From Allantophomopsis cytisporea (Eukaryota > Ascomycota > Leotiomycetes > Phacidiales > Phacidiaceae): a DNA stretch of 64,000 bases. The position numbers and the translations under genes are program-made. The notes beneath the pieces were generated by a model. It made no database searches and had not been told where the DNA came from. It saw only the letters and a program-made list of their open reading frames with translations. Below, piece by piece: positions 1 to 13,232 of the stretch (its first letter is position 1; every line of letters starts with the position of its first letter). The stretch covers positions 1,302,001-1,366,000 of the forward strand of contig CP103034.1 in assembly GCA_024752435.1 (NCBI GenBank), in the 5' to 3' direction.

Positions 1-131
1 CCCATCAATATCCCTAAACTGCTTTTGACCATTGCTCGAGGTCATATTACCAGGCGCCCACGCTATGCTTCTCCAACAATAGGCAAGGTTCAAAATGGAA
101 GTATAGTCTTCCCCCTATTCTCATTACTGTC

Positions 132-1407
132 TCAATCCTCTTCCTTCCCTTCCAAGAGAGGCATCAGAATATCTACGGCATGCGTGGCTACATCAGATGA
201 TAGAATGACTGCTCCAGCTCTAGCGGTCGAAAGATAGGACAATTCAGATCCGTGCATGCTCCAATCTGCAATCAGACGCATATCATCGTCCAGCCGCCCG
301 GCAACCCCACAAACAATGCCCGTTGATTCCAGCGGCAGGTTCGCGAGGTCCAAGAATATTGGAACCAGGTCTCCTTCCGTGCTACCAGCTATCGAATCTC
401 CAAATATCAGAACGAGGTTCTTATCAAGTAATAGTGACGGCGCATCATCATGGGTAAGTGTGACTGACAGGAATCGAGGTTGCCATGCAAGAGCAGTAAT
501 CAGGGCAGCAAAAAGCTTAGCATCTATATTCTCAAGCCACGACTCATGACTGATATCGCTGGAATTCCCATTTGATTGAGGCCGGTTGGCAAAATCATCC
601 TGTTGCTGTGTGCCTGAACATTGCACCAGTCGTAACCCTTGCTCGATGAACGGTATAACCTTCCGCTTTCGAAGCTGGTTGAAGGTGCGCATCTGAAGTT
701 CAGCAACCGTGGAGGGAGGCGGTGTTCGTGGGGGACTGGAGCTACCACTCAGTGCACGAGCATGCGAGATGGCCGTTGGCGCAACATAAGCTTCATCGCT
801 TTCGGAGAATTCAAAGCCCAAAGAAATCAGCGCTTGGGTAACCGATGATCTGTGCGTCGATGGAACAAGGATAAAATCCGTGTAATAAGTCGTAATGAAG
901 AAGATGGGTATGCCGGCCATAGCAAGGGGTGCCGTGAGATCAACCACTCCTCGACCAGCTTCCATTCCGGCACTGCTAACCGAAAACACAACATATGAAT
1001 CTTTTGATATTGTGACCTGCTTCTGAGCATCTTCTGGCAGACGCTGTATAACCGGCGCAAACACTTTTTCCGTCCATGAGGTTGAGCAGACCACCGAACA
1101 CTCAATTGGGGTTATACTAATATTCAAGAATCCATGTTTTTTATCGGCAGGAATGCCGTCTAAGGCGCCGTCTTCATCACTGAGAGAATGTGTACTTGGT
1201 ATACCATGAGGTAAGAGTAACTTAATGATCGGCTGTAATAGACTCGAGTACAGTGAGAGTGGTACATGTATCAGGCTAAATTGACCATCCTGTTGTACAT
1301 GTCAGTAAAGTAGGCTGATAATGATGGAACTTCTTTCCAGACATAGTGTCAGGTAGAATCCTAAGTGCCAACCAAGTCATTACAATCAAAAAGAGCTTCC
1401 AAAGCAT
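132..1407 (-). CDS. CASTOR-like ACT-domain protein, two exons (132..1289, 1384..1407)
   Basis: The main exon encodes a fungal member of the CASTOR/GATSL-type ACT-domain family, whose animal members bind arginine upstream of TORC1; the ligand here is unknown. Seen: the N-terminal stretch FSLIHVPLSLYSSLLQPI, then the ACT core with DSYVVFSVSSAGMEAGRGV and IPIFFITTYYTDFILVP, then a Ser/Pro linker and a second, more divergent ACT-like half. The frame stays open well upstream of the first apparent in-frame start at 1127 (which is a TTG) to an acceptor ending CAACAG at 1290. A proposed first exon (MLWKLFLI, 1384..1407) joins in phase through a GTAATG donor with a CTGAC branch site, giving about 393 residues. 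The main exon is confident and the first exon tentative. The nearest gene upstream is over 4 kb away. Confidence 0.8.
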
Positions 1408-4400
1408 TGATTCTTTGTGGTGCGCTTATGAGTCATATCACGGCTAATGGTGATTTCTCAGGAATGAGCAAGAATATTGCAATTTCTTGAATATGGGACA
1501 ACAAACTGGATGAATCCAAAGATAAGGACAGAAGATACATACGATAAAAGAAATTTGCGCTGAGTTCATCTCGTTTACAGGTTGGGATGTCCGATAGATT
1601 CCTACCAGTGAGCCTCAAGAGTACCCGATCAGCCTTTCAGACACGCGTCGCAACAGTCGATTTGGCTAAGTCAAGTAGAAGCCGATTGGTTGTAAACAAG
1701 GGGAATATCGTAGATATAGAGTATTCTCAGAGCAGTTCACAAGTATTTGAACCGGAAATTGGAAGGTTGTCGATACAGTATTGAGGGTCGGCGCTGTTGC
1801 ATTCGAGGAGTCAATTTTGATTCTCAATGCCCCTCTTCTTTTTTTCTTTCTGTTTCTTCTTCTTCTTCCCTCTTCTTTCTTCCTTTCTGAGGCTTTTGGC
1901 TCCCGCTTTCACAATACTATTTCGAAGCGCAACTAGATCGTGAAGTATGTGAATGGGAATCCAGATAGGGTGAAGTGGGATCTGGAGTATGAGAAAGGGT
2001 TCTCGTCTTCCTTCGGCTAGATGCGGGTGGGGAGTTTAGCTTCTCGTAAATAGCAGGGCGGCCGTGTACGCAGTAGAAGACTTTTTTGTATTAAGATGTA
2101 AGTGCGCATTGGATGGTGTCAATGATTAGACTAGGACAGAGCTGAAGCACACTAAATACTCTCTGTTAATAATGAAAGGAGAGGAATCGAATTGGTATGA
2201 GGATTCCGAGAAATGTTGGTCGGGTAAACCGAGAGGGCGAAGCTGAGGATGAAGATAAGCGTATATAAGATTCGTGCGTACGATATGAATGAGCACTCTA
2301 AGTATGTATGTGTGTGTCTCTGTACGTGACTGTATGCTCCGGATGTTTTATTGTGCTTTTTCTATGGGGGGTGTGGTGCACCAGTGGATGGCGGACGTAT
2401 GGCGTATATAGCGTATGGTGTATGAGGGGGTAGGGTGGGGTGGGGTGTTGGAACACCTAGGTAGGTACATAAGGTGAGGTAGGTATTATTATTATACTCA
2501 AGGTAGGGTGAACTTGATTGATCTCCGCTGTTGACCTTTTACTACGTACGTATTAATCTCTCGACAATCTGGGCTTCTTGCAGCAAGACCGGGGATTCAA
2601 AGATGCACGAGAGCCCTTTCAACACTTTTTCTCTTTCTTTCAGACCGCGTGGGGTTTGACGTTGCGTCTATATATTACAGACATGTGGGGTAATTGAGCT
2701 CGCATTCACTCCCTGCTAACCCCGTTTGCGCCTCTAGTTCCAGCACGAAAGAAGGATGATGATAATGGTGGTGAGAAAGTAATGTATCTGCCTGAGTACG
2801 TAGTAGGGACATATACCTTTCAGTTACAACCCTATCCATAGATAAACAGACCTTTGTTACATTCAGAATGACCTTCCCTTCCTTATCCTAACCCTTGGTC
2901 TCTCATAATAGTTACCTTATGTAGGTGCGTATATATACATGTGTACAGTATGTGTGTGTGTATGGTGTATACGCATATCGTACACGAAATACTCCATAAT
3001 CATATCTATCGGTCGGTCACACCTCCTCCAAATTCCCATTCCCCTGAACAAACACTTCACCACCAATAAAAGGAAGTACTATTTGTCCTTGTCTTCTTCT
3101 CTTCTTCTCTCTCTTTCCTATCCTTTCCTATCCTTTCTTTCTTTCTTTTTCTTTCCTATTAATCATAGAGGCATGACTATTCAGCAGTCAGATGTAATAA
3201 TCGACATACCTAGTCAAAGATAACATTAGCAGCGCTTCTGTTCACCTCTCCTCCGCGCGGATATGGCCGCTTTCCTGTCAATAAGGACTGGCTAGACCCT
3301 TCACTCTTGCGTCTGCGTCAGGGACTCGGAACGAAGCAGGGTGTAGAGTATCGTGTAACTATGCGAAGAACCTTGGCATCGTCCATTCGCAATCACATAT
3401 TGAGTTCTGTATGTATGTACTTCGTATGCAGAAGCTATATGCTAAAGTGCTCCACACAGCCCCCACCCTCGAGATCCTTTGGATCTGTAACATGGCGTCA
3501 CAATACTCCGTTTGGCATTCATGGCCTCGGTATCGTAGAAGACAAAGATTTGATTGTACCACGATAACACAAACACTACTATTTGCATGAGCCCAACGGC
3601 GCATTATTCGGTCTATCTCTTTTTCTTCCCCTTTGTTTTGTTTTTTTGTTTTCTTTTTTGGTCTGTTCTCTTTCTAGATCACTTCTATTTCTACTCCTCT
3701 CCTCTACTTCCATGAAGTCGTTTGCAACTCGGATGCGCCCGACAAACGGCTGAAAACGAACACTGGATACATATCCGCTCTGGATGGCTCCGAATGATAT
3801 CCATTTCCTGCCTGATCAAGATCCAGATCCAGATCCAGATCCAGATCCTAGTTGCTCGTACTCCATGTGTTGCTTGCAGTAGTAACACAATAGTAGTACA
3901 TAGCACAATGTTCAGATAAGAAAGAGGGCCACTGTGAGGGCCACTGTGAGTGCCACCACTAGTAGATATGACGCTGTCGTACCAGACGATACACGAAAGT
4001 ATTTCATAAGTACCATGACCATCTGGCTGTTGACCTTGCATACTGTAAGCGCCGACGCTGTTCAGTAGAAGAGGGCCCAAGGACCCAGAAACCATTAGAA
4101 GTTCTGAAGGCAAAAACAAGAAGAATCCGACTGACTCAGGAAGCAGACTATCGCCTTTAATAGCAGATATACGGCGCATTTTCCGCGTTTGAGCTTTCCT
4201 AAATACGGAGATTTTATGAGCTACATAGCAATTTTCAAAAGTGTAGTTATTCGTGATTGCTTCTCATAATCATTTGTATATTCCTGTTGTTATCAGGATA
4301 CAGCTAGGGGTCGTTAGCGTTCCGTAAATTAGCGTTTTCGGTATTAAGTACGCGAGCTTGGACCACCTTTCACCTCAATCTTCTACATACACTTGGGATG

Positions 4401-5693
4401 AGGGATGCTACAACATTTTCACGATAAGCTACGCAGTATGTACATGTAAAAACTACATACACACGGAAGGTGAAACACCTGGCTACACACAAGACAGGCC
4501 CCTGTTGCCGCTTCAATATTACTAGGAAAGCCAACGTGCCGAAATTCAAGGAGACTATAATTACCAAGAAGCAAACTACTCTCTATGCATGTACATACGT
4601 ACGATACACATCGACCGTCTATGCGAAGCAATCGTAAATTACTCTGAAGATAGTAAGCATGGCCCGATTGTGTATTTACTCAGAATACCTCAGCGCCGCC
4701 CTCCAGCCCTGTAACATTTGATGCTGGCTCCACGGCGCAGACATTATGTGCCTGTTCTATACGTAACACACGGGCAGGTCACCGCGGACAGAGATAGGTT
4801 CAGCGGAAGCCTAGGGAAATGTCCCCCACGTTAGGATGGATATCTCTTGACACAGTGCAAACATCCCTTCGTTGCAATGAACATCCTCACACCATCTGCA
4901 GAGCTCAGGTTTGTCTTCTGCCCAGCAACAGATTCCTCTGAGGTACAGACTCTATATACCCAATATCATGACAATATTTGCATCTGTTTTCACCATACCT
5001 TTTCTTATGTACACCACTGGCCGAAATATTCCCGCTCTCACTCATATCTTATAGCGTATGCGGATCATCGTTATGGGTACAACAGACTATTTCATACTGG
5101 GCTTTTCATGCAGAAACAATAATCAGGCTACTAGGATAAGGTACTGCAGTTTAACGACGTCGTCTCAAACCGTAAGAAGTACTTTTGTCAAGGTTGCATG
5201 AACCCGCATATCTTATAGCGGGGTAGAAAATATGAAAATATGATTTCTGATGAGCTATGCGAGAACATGCAGGGTGACTTAAGTACGGACCCTATCCAGA
5301 GCATGGGTTTACGCTATCATCGCATGCCGAAGCTGTGCTCAATGTTGATTTCACGCAATAACCCAAGGCTGCAACTGTGCGGCGTGGGGACGGTGGGATG
5401 TCAGGTACGTGCGGTAATTCCGCACATCTTATCGCCTCAGCTGCCATGCAAGTTTGTACCGCGCATGATGTTCCATACTCTCTCACAAGTACTTCATGAT
5501 TTCAAGTCGAAATCACACAAAAAGAGCTTCATCGATGACGAAGCCAACGATCCCATTTGTTCAAGATGACAGCTGGCATACCAATGGACATGCGCCTTAC
5601 TTTTCATGCAATAACCAACAGCTTTCTCGACAGTATTCCCTGCAAGAAGAGTATTCGACTCGAACTTGCACTAGCACCAAATTTGCATCACCA
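1408..5693. other. 4.3 kb gene-free intergenic region
   Basis: No open frame here shows a recognisable domain or a convincing splice chain. The stretch holds pyrimidine-rich tracts near 1833-1890 and 3095-3165, a short tandem repeat at 3819-3848, and a roughly 12-nt motif (agggccactgtg) repeated at about 3926-3950. It probably contains promoters and untranslated leaders for the two leftward genes at its edges and could host non-coding transcripts, but no specific RNA is visible. Confidence 0.5.
3819..3848. repeat. (AGATCC)5 microsatellite
   Basis: Five perfect head-to-tail copies of the hexamer AGATCC in intergenic DNA. Likely a neutral simple repeat. Confidence 0.9.
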
Positions 5694-7546
5694 TCACCAT
5701 CCTCGACCGTTATAGCCGCCTCTGCCGCCTCTATGACTATTGTAGCCCCCCCTTCCACGATTCATGTACTGCTGTTGTTGAGTATATGAAGGCATTCCGT
5801 TCCAACCATATGGAGCACCTCCATTTCCTACCTGATGCAGCGGTTGCAGCGGTTGTGTCCACCCTGGTGGATGGGTTGGTGGTGCACCTCCTTGCTGCCA
5901 TGGTTGCTGCGTTGGATGTTGCACATTTGCCCAAGGCTGATGTGGTTGACCAGAAGTATGATGTAGATGCTGGTTGCTATGGACATCCTTCATAGTCGAC
6001 ATTATACCGGGAGGCGGTGGTGGCGGCCATTGCCCTTGATGCTGTGGTGGTGGTGGAGGAGGAATTGGTAGACCGTTAGCATCGAATTGTATGCCTGGCG
6101 GGGGTGTGAATGGTAGTGGATGGAACGGGGCTCCATTAAAATTCGAATTTGGTGCGGGAACCACTGCTCTAAATTGTTGATGTAGAGGTGATCTTGATCT
6201 ATTGTGCACTTGCTGGTATCTCCCTGACTGTGGTGATCTCGACCTTGACCTTGATACGCTTCTCGAATATGACGGGGAATGGCGGTCGTTACGGTCTCTG
6301 CTATGCTCCTGTTTAGGTGAACGACTGGCAGAGGATACCTGTCTCTCCTGGTCTTGTCGTGGACGTTTCGTCTTCCTGGTTCTTGATCTATCGCTGCTTT
6401 CACTCCTTGATCGACCTGAAAAGCTACTAGAACTCCTACTAGAGCTGTAACGCCTTCCGCGGCCTTCATCAGTCGGAGACCCTTGGCCACTTCGTCGCTC
6501 CCTCATCTTCTCACAAAATATCCTGGACCATCCATAATAGCTCTCACCTCCAATTGTCTCTCCTGTCGCCCCGTCAATCTCAACAATCTGACCTAATTCA
6601 TCAATATCCTTATTGGGTACCTCTTCGGATGCCAGGCCATCTCCGAACAACCTTTCAACATCCTCTAGCAGAACTTTAACGGCGTCCGCTAACATTTTGT
6701 CTGCGGGCCCAGCAACAAATTGCAAGGGTCTTATAAGCTCTGGGTTGATCGGTCTTGTTGAGTTCGGTACAATATGAGGCATCATATTTCCTGCGGGTAA
6801 ATCATACCATGGGGTTGATTGGTCTCCGTGGCCAGCAGGCATGATGAATGGTGCCCGACTAGCTGTTGATTTTTCCAAGTGGGAGGCATCGCTCAGGTGG
6901 TCGGACTTCAATTCGCTCTTTTCAAAAATGTTCTCTGAAGCTTGCTTGACCGTCTCCCGTAATTTTTCGATGTAATCTTTGGCATAATATCCGCTCCCTT
7001 CCCATAAATCCAATAGGCCGTCGATCTTTCGTAGATGTTTAGGGCAGTTGCGAAATTCTGCAGCGCTTGTGAAGAGTGCAATCAAGCTTGGTTGCAGTTT
7101 GCTAGTTGTAGAAGCATCATTATTTTTAACTGCGCCCTGGTGCAGTATATCGTTGAACAGGTATAGTATATGTAACCGCTGCCGTCTAGCAGAAGTCACG
7201 CGTTTTCCAGACTTAGAGGAATCTATAGATCGTGTTTGGTCATTAAATGAATTCGATAGAGTTGCGAGGTATTTCCCAAATGCCGTAGATCGTGCGGTCG
7301 AAGGCAGAATGTTCAACATAACCCATCGTTTGCAGTTCTATTCTCACAGACCATTTAGTCATCGTATAAAATCGTAGGCAGAGTGCAAAATCAAACCTGG
7401 ATGTTCGTGGATGAGCACTGAGTGATCACAGTGTGCAACAAAGCGTGGAAATGGGTAATCTCGTCCCGCGGAATCGAAACTGGATCTGGTCGCAATAGAC
7501 CTGCCGCGAAGGCCGCCTTTGCAATTGCAAGCTGGTGCGATGACAT
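5694..7546 (-). CDS. CID (RPR)-domain RS-rich RNA-processing protein, two exons (5694..7337, 7397..7546)
   Basis: A CTD-interacting-domain protein resembling fungal relatives of CHERP/SR140-type factors, which link the RNA polymerase II C-terminal domain to splicing or 3'-end processing in the nucleus. The spliced protein is about 597 residues. The CID spans roughly residues 1-170, with ILYLFNDILHQG and LRKIDGLLDLWEGSGYY characteristic of the helical repeat. It is followed by an Arg/Ser-rich segment (SRSRSRSPQSGRYQ and similar) and a Pro/Gln/Gly tail with PPPPPPP runs and RGG-like ends (RGGYNGRGW). The 59-nt intron runs GTTTGA to AATAG and joins CSSTNIQ to NCKRWVMLNI. I chose the ATG at 7546 (MSSHQLAIAKAAF), where CID homology begins; an in-frame ATG at 7657 would add 37 residues of no clear homology. 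Confidence 0.85.
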
Positions 7547-7657
7547 TTCCTCAATAGCAATCGACCAGAATTGGCGCACATGAACACTCTGTGTATAGAG
7601 TTGTGGTGTTGGTGCAGAGAGAGCAGAGAGATGACATTCACGGAAGTCTAACACCAT

Positions 7658-9305
7658 TCATCACTAGGGCGCTTCAGCCTTGCGACATGTAAGGTTCCTA
7701 CATTACCTGGTACCTTAAGGTAAAGGTATCTTAGTCGCTAGATAGGTAAGGTAAGTACCTGTAGGTAATGTAGATACCTTGAAACCTAGAGTCGAGGTGA
7801 TGTACTTACTACGTAGGTTCGTACACAATGTAGGTACAAGAATTCTTGTGCTTTATACTCAGTCTCGTGACTTCTAATAAGGTTGATGTCTCCTTCCTAC
7901 CTTATTAATGTTCTTTCTCATAGTCCCATTGGTTTTGAGGGGATCACCAGAGAGGGTGGGTAGGCTTTGTGTTTATAAGAGTATTTTAGCTCTTAGCTAT
8001 ACTTGTTATCTTAACTACATACCATTTTACTTGATACTTTGCTTCGTAATGTGCTGTACATAGGTAAGGTAGAGTGCACCCTAGCCAATCCCAATCCACA
8101 TCTAGGTCCTACAACATATACCCAGCGAAGTATTCAGCTCTCAAAATGAAATAAAAATACTAGAACCATTGATAGTGTTCATAATGAAAGTGAAGGGGAA
8201 GAGTTGAGTGGAGCTTTGTTTGGTAAGGTAGGGTATCGTGGTAGTGCGTCGTCAGTCTTTCATCAACCTGACGACTAAGCTAAGTGGTAAGTTTCGACAT
8301 TTTCCGGGATGGATTGGAGGGAGGACTGTTACGTAGAACTGATGAATTTTGTATTACTGGCAAAGTTTTCGGCATTGTGAGTAGAGAGGAAAATACGCAG
8401 ATGGACGATATTGACGCTTGATCCATGACATTTAACATCTTTTCGTGTTGGAATAATACGAGTCGACAGGAGCCGAGTCTGCCTGTTTGCCTCATTTGAT
8501 ACAGTGTTTCTTCCACTCTCAATGAACCTGCTCAACCTTACAGTATCTTATGTTTATATTTATATGAAGAAAATTAATAGAGTGGAGAATGCACTCACCA
8601 GCTGGTAACGGATTGGAAGCACACTTAGGTACCGGCGAAATGGCTCTGACTCTCGGGGAGAGAGAAGATCGAAGTGCCCCAGCACGCCCAGCACATCCAG
8701 TACTTAGTAACATCAAGAAGCCCGCATTTAGTACCCCTCCTACATGTACTACTTTACCCATGAACTCAGCCCTCCACGCCTGCTGACGGTGCTTCAACGT
8801 GAACTACTCCGCCCTGTCGGTGCCTGACTGAATACCTTCAAACAATCCTCAGACCTATCTAGGCGCACTACTTTGCCTTACTACCCTGCCTTACCTTACG
8901 ACTTACAACTTTCGAACTGCAGCCAACTCAACAAGCACAACTTCATTTACACCACATTACTGAAGTCCTACTCGAAAACATCATCTTGAACAACGACCCA
9001 CTATCCTACTTGAATTTCGCGCCGCTTGCCTCCAAATCTCAAGATCCATCTCCGCATCGTCAGAAAGGGACCCTTTGCCTTGTTGATAAAGCATTGAGAA
9101 CCACCAGAATTTTGGAGCTTTTCACACAACGACACGGATGCTTCGTTATGGAGGTCTAATTCTATGAGACACGGCTGGCTCCTTCTAGCCACGAAACAGT
9201 CACGCGGCCGTAGAATATTATGCTCCTTAGACTTGAGTAGTCAGGAACCTCGAGCTTGAAGCTGCACCACCTCGAATGTCATTCACCTGTTTCAAATAAG
9301 ACGAG
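7658..9305. other. Intergenic region between divergent CID and phosphatase genes
   Basis: Contains many short TAGGTA/ACCTTA-type motifs around 7690-7830, a probable shared promoter, and the leader of the phosphatase gene. One weak spliced reading frame on the minus strand (8280-8758) is listed separately. No other coding potential was recognised. Confidence 0.5.
8280..8758 (-). CDS. Possible small two-exon protein, unknown
   Basis: Weak candidate. Starting from the ATG at 8758 (MGKVVHVGGVLNAG) the frame stays open to a canonical donor GTGAGT at about 8600 (after PLPAG). It can rejoin in frame at either of two nearby AG acceptors, reading SLRVEETLYQMRQTGRLGS and ending at 8280, for about 135 residues. 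No domain is recognised. It lies in the leader or promoter zone of the phosphatase gene on the other strand. The splice geometry supports it but composition does not strongly, so it may be fortuitous. Confidence 0.22.
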
Positions 9306-12300
9306 ATGGAGGAAACTGGAGAAGAGAATCTCGATGGCTCGTCAATTGTATGCTCGACATCTGCGCTTTCATCTTCTTCATCAACTAATGATTCTCCAAT
9401 AGCTTCCCGTATCGTCTTTGCGCTCTCGCTTTGAGCAGATGGCCACGACGCCTCCTACCAGTACCCCTGCACCACGATCCATATCTCCAAAAGCGAATGT
9501 AACTACTGCACCGCCTCGAGCGGTGTCCCCCAAAGCAAAGGATCCGGCTATATCAGTCCTCTCAGGCACTTCGCCGTCCCCGGGGCGTTCATCATTTGAT
9601 GGAGTTACGGATCAAACATGGACTATAAGGGGCAGAGAGCCAGTAGCAGAGGGTACAGCTGGACTTCGACCACCGAGTCTATATTCACCAGGGACTTATT
9701 CCTCATCACCAACAAGAAGTCCGCGGCAACGACCAATGTCTACAGGTCCTGGGTTTGCAGGATCGCGGGCCCCAGCTGTGACAGTTGATCCTCCTAGATC
9801 ACCCCATACAGCTCGACACCAGCCATCCATCGAGGCACTTTCATTACTTTCCACGGAATCATCGAAGACAGCATGTTCCTCGGGATCTTCCTCTCCACGG
9901 CACTTTCGAATACCGAGTAGACCTATAACACCGATGGTTGAGACACGAAGATTGTCGGCTTCACCAGCAGTCGTTCCTCCAGAGCCCCCACCGCCACGCA
10001 GATCTGTGGAAATACGACGGGACAGTACCATCAAATCGTCCCTAGGTCCACCAGTAAATCGAGCAGAAAAACCCAGATTGCCAAGCAAACCTGCCACCTT
10101 GGGAGATCACTCTGAAATACCATCATTACCGCCATCGTCCATGCGAACAGCGCTCAGGGATGCAGCGTCACCGTTTAACACACCTCCGGGTAGCAACAAT
10201 GGAAGTCCAGAACCAGAGGAACACCCTCCTCCTTTACCTCCAGGCCGGCCCGGTCTTCCGCTTAGCAGTAAGCCAAGCTTCGCAGCAAATGGCTATGTTG
10301 AACCCCCTCCCGTGCATCACTCCGTGGCTAATAGACGGAGAGAAGTCGACTCGCATAGAGATGGAGGTCGCTATTTGGCGCCACAGTTGACTGGCGACCA
10401 ACGAAATTTGAAACCTACCTTACCCTCCCGTCCAGAAAGTCAAACAGAAGTGTCAAAGCCACGTCTGGTTCACACTCAACCAAACGGGCATACACCAATA
10501 ACGCGAAGTCATCTCAACCCTCAACATCCTGTCATTTCTCATTCCACAGGGGGCCATGACGAGGCAGCTTTCAGAGCACCTCCTCCAAAGAGAATATCTT
10601 CTAATCCAACAACCCAAGCACAGGTAGCTGGGAGATCACATGGAAGGTCAATGACAGTGGACAGAGCTTCCTCTAAAACACCCGCAGAATTTCGATCTAT
10701 ACCTCAAACCATAGTTTCACGGACAGAAGTTCAAGCATACACGGGTTCTGCAACCTCACAAGCTCCCGCAAATGATATTCAGCACTCCACGGAATACCCC
10801 GATTCGACTCGCACAAATCGTCGTCCTCCATATTTCAAGAAAGGCGCTCGAGAGATACCCATCAAATATGATACTCGATGTTTCGACGTCTGCGGAGAAT
10901 TGGTCTGTACAACTGGGCACTTCACACGTGTCTGGAGCCTACTTGATGGAGATCTTCTAATGAGTCTTGCACATGGTGAGACTACTAAAATATTGTCAAT
11001 GGCATTTAAACCAGCAAATGACATTGATGAGGAGGGCGCACGTTTGTGGCTGGGTACCAATTTTGGAGAGATACAAGAGGTCGATATTCTGACGCAAAGC
11101 CTTGTCGCATCGAAGCCTGGTGCACATACTAGGCGCGAGATCATTAAGATGTACAGACATGGTAACGAGTTGTGGTCTCTTGATGACAGTGGAACGTTGC
11201 ATCTATGGGCACCTGATAAATTGGGGACTCCAAACCTCTCTGCAAATCCTGCGCAAAGCTTTAGACTTCCGAAAGGACATACATTCTCTATGGTTGCTGG
11301 TCACGAGCTGTGGTACGCCACTGGTAAGGATCTTCGAATTTTCCAGCCAACACCAGATGGAAGTAAACAGTTTCAAATCCTGCAAAGGCCATTATCACAA
11401 TCTGGGGTTGGAGAAGTGACTTCAGGTACTATCCTCCAAAATCAACCAGACCGTGTCTATCTCGGACACAATGATGGGAAGGTCACTATCTATTCTCGGA
11501 AGGACTACGCTTGTCTTGGAATTGTGAATGTCAGTTCATATAAAATCAATAACTTGACCGGAGCAGGGGATTTTCTGTGGGCAGGGTTTAATACAGGAAT
11601 GATATATGTGTATGATACGTCTACAATGCCATGGACTGTCAAAAAGGACTGGCGTGCACACGATAATCCTGTTGTTGGGCTCATTGCAGATCGTAGCAGT
11701 TTCTGGAAGCTTGACAGGTTGCAGGTAGTGTCGCTGGGAGCAGATAATATCATCTGCCCGTGGGATGGGATGTTACAGGAGGATTGGCTGGGTGAGTAAA
11801 ACAGTCTAAACAGCCTTCCATTACTGACATCAGCAGAATCCGAAATGCAATCGCAAGACCACCGGTTCTGTGACTTCCAACAAATCCGTACCCTTGTCAT
11901 GACGTGGAATGCGGGAGCGTCTACTCCGGGTAGCTTAAAGTCGTCTCCAAATGATGCTGCTTTCTTCCCGGATCTACTCCGCGGCAGCGATTCGCCTGAT
12001 ATTCTCGTATTTGGTTTCCAGGAACTTGTGGATCTGGAGGACAAAAAGACCACTGCCAGTGAGTTTTATGACGTGTTTCTCGTTCGGCAATGGCTAACTC
12101 TATTATGAAGAAAGCTTCTTCAAGTCTAAGAAGAAAGACTCCTCGGAACCAGAGCATATGAGCCATCAGTATAGAGATTGGAGAGATTACCTCACTCGCT
12201 GTCTCGATGATTACATGCCCAGAGATGAGCTGTACCATTTGCTTCATACAGCAAGTATGGTGGGCTTATTCACATGTGTTTTTGTCAAGGCATCCCTAAG

Positions 12301-13232
12301 AGATAGAGTAAGTAAAGTGAGCGGTGCTGAGGTCAAGCGTGGAATGGGAGGCCTCCATGGGAACAAGGTATGTCTTCTATTAAATCCAATGTATTCTTTT
12401 ATAAAAGCTAACAAAGTATATAGGGTGCTTTGATCCTTCGCTTCACACTTGATGATACTTCCATGTGTTTCGTCAACTGCCATCTTGCGGCTGGCCAAAC
12501 ACAGACCGTTAATCGTAACAACGATATCTCGGCCATCCTTGAAGCTTCGGTATTCGCAGGTGAACGAGAGGCAAGAGTGCGCCAAGACAGCTATGTTGGA
12601 GGTGGTGACGGTTCCATGATACTCGATCACGAAATATGTGTGCTCAATGGGGACCTTAATTACCGTATCGACACCATGAGTAGAGACACAGTGGTGAATG
12701 CTGTGAAAGCGAATAATCTTACCAAACTTCTGCAGAGAGACCAGCTACTACTCTCCCGACGTAAAAATCCAGGATTTCGTCTACGGGCATTCCATGAGCT
12801 TCCCATCGAATTTGCGCCAACATATAAATACGATGTCGGAACTGATAATTACGATACAAGCGAGAAGAGAAGATCGCCGGCCTGGTGTGACCGTCTGCTA
12901 TATCGGGGTGGAGATCGAATAGAGCAGCTCGATTACCAGAGACACGAAGTACGGGTATCTGATCATCGGCCTGTGACGGGCCTTTTCAATATGCTCATCA
13001 AAACGGTGTCTCCAAAAAAAAGGGCTGCAATGTGGGATGAATGTCAAAGGAAATTCGAGGAAGTCAAGATGGAAATGGCTCATCAGGCTAAGTAAGGATA
13101 TTTCCCATATCCTTCGGATCAAACAGGGACTGACGCACATTTCTCAACAGTATTGACTTCCTTCACAACGTCTGTACTCTTGACTTCCAGAGCAGCGAGA
13201 AACTTTCTGCAACACGTTGGGGATCTGAGTAA
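9306..13232 (+). CDS. Inositol polyphosphate 5-phosphatase with N-terminal WD40-like propeller, six exons
   Basis: Removes the 5-phosphate from phosphoinositides or inositol phosphates, by family. Exons 9306..9347, 9403..11791, 11834..12058, 12111..12367, 12424..13091 and 13151..13232 give about 1220 residues. Residues 1-480 are a Pro/Ser-rich disordered region. About 480-800 is a WD40-like propeller beginning IKYDTRCFDVCGELVCTTGH. The IPPc catalytic domain follows, with TWNAGAS, FGFQELVDLEDKK, NCHLAAG, LNGDLNYRID, PAWCDRLLYRG and SDHRPVTG all present, so it should be active. Exon 1 (MEETGEENLDGSSI) was placed because the frame SSLRSRFEQMA continues upstream of the first internal ATG to an acceptor at 9402, with a GTATGC donor and a CTAAT branch site. 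The last intron is uncertain: without it, a TAA overlapping the donor ends the protein at 13095. Confidence 0.9.
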
